From assembly GCA_963819735.1 (NCBI GenBank), contig CAWFXC010000001.1, positions 558,001 through 622,000 of the forward strand: 64,000 bases of DNA, in the 5' to 3' direction. The DNA is from CAWFXC01 sp963819735. GTDB lineage: Bacteria; Actinomycetota; Acidimicrobiia; IMCC26256; DASPTH01. How positions within the stretch are numbered: position 1 is the stretch's first letter; every line of letters begins with the position of its first letter. Position numbers and translations under genes: made by a program. The notes beneath the pieces were generated by a model. That model was not told where the DNA came from, did no database searches, and worked only from the letters and a program-made list of their open reading frames with translations. Shown here piece after piece: positions 62,522-64,000 of this stretch.

Positions 62522-63094
62522 ATGATTCCGAGCCGGACTATCGGCAAGGCGGTCGGGCGGAGCATCACGCCGACGGAGCCCGCATTGACAGGAAGCGAGG
62601 AGAAGTGGGCTTCCTTCGATGCCTTCTTCGAACACGAGTACCGCAGCGTCGTGGGCCTGGCCGCTGTGTTATCCGGGAATAGAGCGGTGGCGGAGGATCT
62701 CGCGCAGGAAGCGTTCATGGCGGCCCATCGTCGATGGGACGAGATCTCAGGCTTCGAGGCCCCTGAAGCGTGGGTCCGGAAGGTGGTAGCCAACCTCTCG
62801 GTGTCGTGGACCCGTCGACGCTGGCGCGAGGCGCGCGCCGTGATCCGTCTAGGCCATCGTCGCGAGTCACACCTTGAGTCGCGCGAGCCAGCCGATGACG
62901 CGTTCTGGGGTGCTGTCCGCTCATTGCCGAAACGTCAAGCGCAGTGCGTGGCGCTGTTCTACTTCGAGGACCGGTCAGTCGCTGACATCGCGAGAACCCT
63001 GTCGATCGCCGAGAGCACCGTGCGGGTCCATCTACACGACGGCCGGATCGCGCTGGCACAACAGTTGAGTGAGACCGTGGAGGACGACGGATGA
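62522..63094 (+). CDS. ECF sigma factor (SigE-like)
   Basis: A 190-residue ECF sigma factor: FFEHEYRSVVGLAAVLSGNRAVAEDLAQEAFMAAHRRWDEI (region 2) and LPKRQAQCVALFYFEDRSVADIARTLSIAESTVRVHLHDGRIAL (region 4). ATG 62522 has GGAGG 5 bases upstream. Stop overlaps the next ATG (ATGA). The upstream gap 62300-62521 has no gene and should hold its promoter. Confidence 0.9.
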   Translation: MIPSRTIGKAVGRSITPTEPALTGSEEKWASFDAFFEHEYRSVVGLAAVLSGNRAVAEDLAQEAFMAAHRRWDEISGFEAPEAWVRKVVANLSVSWTRRRWREARAVIRLGHRRESHLESREPADDAFWGAVRSLPKRQAQCVALFYFEDRSVADIARTLSIAESTVRVHLHDGRIALAQQLSETVEDDG

Positions 63095-64000
63095 GCATCG
63101 ATACCAGAGCTCGAGACGCGAGCGCAGCGATGAGGCGCGACCTGCAAAGCGTCACGATCCCCGACCCCGCCGCGATCATCGAAAAAGATCGACGCAAGCG
63201 GAGCCGTAACCGAGTCGGCGTGATCACCGGCGCAGTCGTCGTCGTTCTGGCTCTCGCCATCTCGGTCGTGCTGAGGTCAGCTACGAATCAGGTCAGCGTC
63301 AACGCGCAAGCGACATCAACCGCACCGGGATCGATCGACACCCGGTACGTGCCCCCAACCCAAACCACAAACGGCGCAACTATCGTTCCCGTCACGCTGC
63401 CTGACGGTCGCACGTTCGAGTTCCGGTACTCCAGCCGGCTCGAGCTGGCGCAACTCGGGTTCATGCCCGCGGCCACAATCGCGTGGCCCGTCGGTCCGGC
63501 GCCGACGCAATGTTGCGGACGAGATCTCTCGATTCGTTACACGACCATCCGCAGCGTGCTCCCGACCGCCCTGCCCGCAGCCACCTACCCGGGATCAGAT
63601 GGCCGAACGGTTCCGTACTACCAGAACGCTGAAGCGGCGCCTGGCGGAGCCGTCGCCTCCGACCCGGTCGTCGACGGCCTCTACTTCCAGTTCGGTCCAT
63701 GGCTCGTGGTCGTCCCCGATCGCTCCGACCCGGTCAATCATCCTGACGAACGCATGACCGAAGATCAACGCGCGACCTGGGCCCGCGACCTCAGCGGACA
63801 CGTGGACTCCAAAGGCTTTCTCGAGCTCACCGCTCGCGCGCCGCTCATGCTCACGCACGACAATCTCAAGGCCGCCTTCGCGTTCGGTGACATCTTCGAC
63901 ACCAACAACCAAGTCGTGCTCGGCGATCACGCGCTTCGCCAGGGCCCCGGCACGGACACCGCAACCCCACGTCGGTTCACGCCCACCCAACCCGACGCTG
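63091..64000 (+). CDS. ECF-associated one-pass membrane protein, runs off window
   Basis: At least 303 residues, open at the right edge. It has a cytosolic N-terminus (ASAAMRRDLQSVTIPDP, then basic KDRRKRSRNR), one helix VGVITGAVVVVLALAISVVL, and an exposed domain with VTLPDGRTFEFRYSSRLELAQLG, two adjacent Cys in PTQCCGRDLS and long polar stretches. I do not recognise the ectodomain. It fits the pattern of a sigma partner with a variable outside domain and is coupled to its sigma gene by ATGA. Confidence 0.75.
   Translation, partial: MSIDTRARDASAAMRRDLQSVTIPDPAAIIEKDRRKRSRNRVGVITGAVVVVLALAISVVLRSATNQVSVNAQATSTAPGSIDTRYVPPTQTTNGATIVPVTLPDGRTFEFRYSSRLELAQLGFMPAATIAWPVGPAPTQCCGRDLSIRYTTIRSVLPTALPAATYPGSDGRTVPYYQNAEAAPGGAVASDPVVDGLYFQFGPWLVVVPDRSDPVNHPDERMTEDQRATWARDLSGHVDSKGFLELTARAPLMLTHDNLKAAFAFGDIFDTNNQVVLGDHALRQGPGTDTATPRRFTPTQPDA

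Overview
The window is about 70% GC, uses many GTG and some TTG starts, and is packed with short, overlapping operons. Gene content points to a soil- or water-type actinobacterium, probably of the Acidimicrobiia/Mycobacteriales kind. It carries TetR-controlled acyl-CoA ligases, paired acyl-CoA dehydrogenases, family III CoA-transferases, a KshA-like Rieske oxygenase, three cytochromes P450, a mycothiol-type maleylpyruvate isomerase fold protein and many SDRs. No phage, plasmid, transposase, rRNA or CRISPR genes are visible. The lineage is inferred from gene families only.

1-6.5 kb (minus strand): a TetR regulator and two acyl-CoA ligases joined by ATGA overlaps (the second runs off the left edge), an orphan molybdenum hydroxylase large subunit, and an HxlR regulator. 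6.5-8.6 kb (plus): a drug/proton antiporter and a thioesterase, ended by a strong palindromic terminator. 8.6-22.4 kb: a catabolic region with an acyl-CoA dehydrogenase carrying one extra base, a luciferase-like oxidoreductase, four SDRs, MarR and TetR regulators, the Rieske oxygenase, a probable heteromeric acyl-CoA dehydrogenase pair, a nitroreductase and a P450. Two copies of a 47-bp palindrome-ended repeat lie here in opposite orientation.

22.5-34.1 kb: alpha/beta hydrolase, haloacid dehalogenase, a LiaFSR-like PspC signalling locus, a DHFR/RibD-like protein, a fused double CoA-transferase, a phytanoyl-CoA dioxygenase relative, and a TetR-flavin reductase fusion preceded by a perfect 32-bp palindrome. 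34.2-36.4 kb: an ECF sigma factor with a membrane partner bearing an FtsX-like ectodomain and a secreted protein. 36.5-39 kb: an ABC exporter and divergent TetR gene, both broken only by single extra bases, flanking a pair of operators. 39-50.6 kb: two P450 operons with amidohydrolase, GntR/FCD regulator, two DapB-like oxidoreductases enclosing a periplasmic-binding-protein-like protein without a signal peptide, VOC proteins, a CoA-transferase and a TetR.

50.7-64 kb: four more ECF sigma genes, three of them overlapping a one-pass membrane gene, mixed with small secreted proteins, a nitronate monooxygenase, a methyltransferase, a DUF2461 protein and the 3' half of a tRNA-Leu gene (possible old integration site).

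The most interesting theme is the repeated ECF cassette. At least three membrane partners share a short N-terminal cytosolic motif (basic residues, Ala/Ser, Leu-His) and one membrane helix, but carry unrelated ectodomains: FtsX-like plus NTF2-like, LolA/LppX-like, and beta-propeller plus SGNH esterase. A fourth partner has an unrecognised ectodomain and continues past the right edge.
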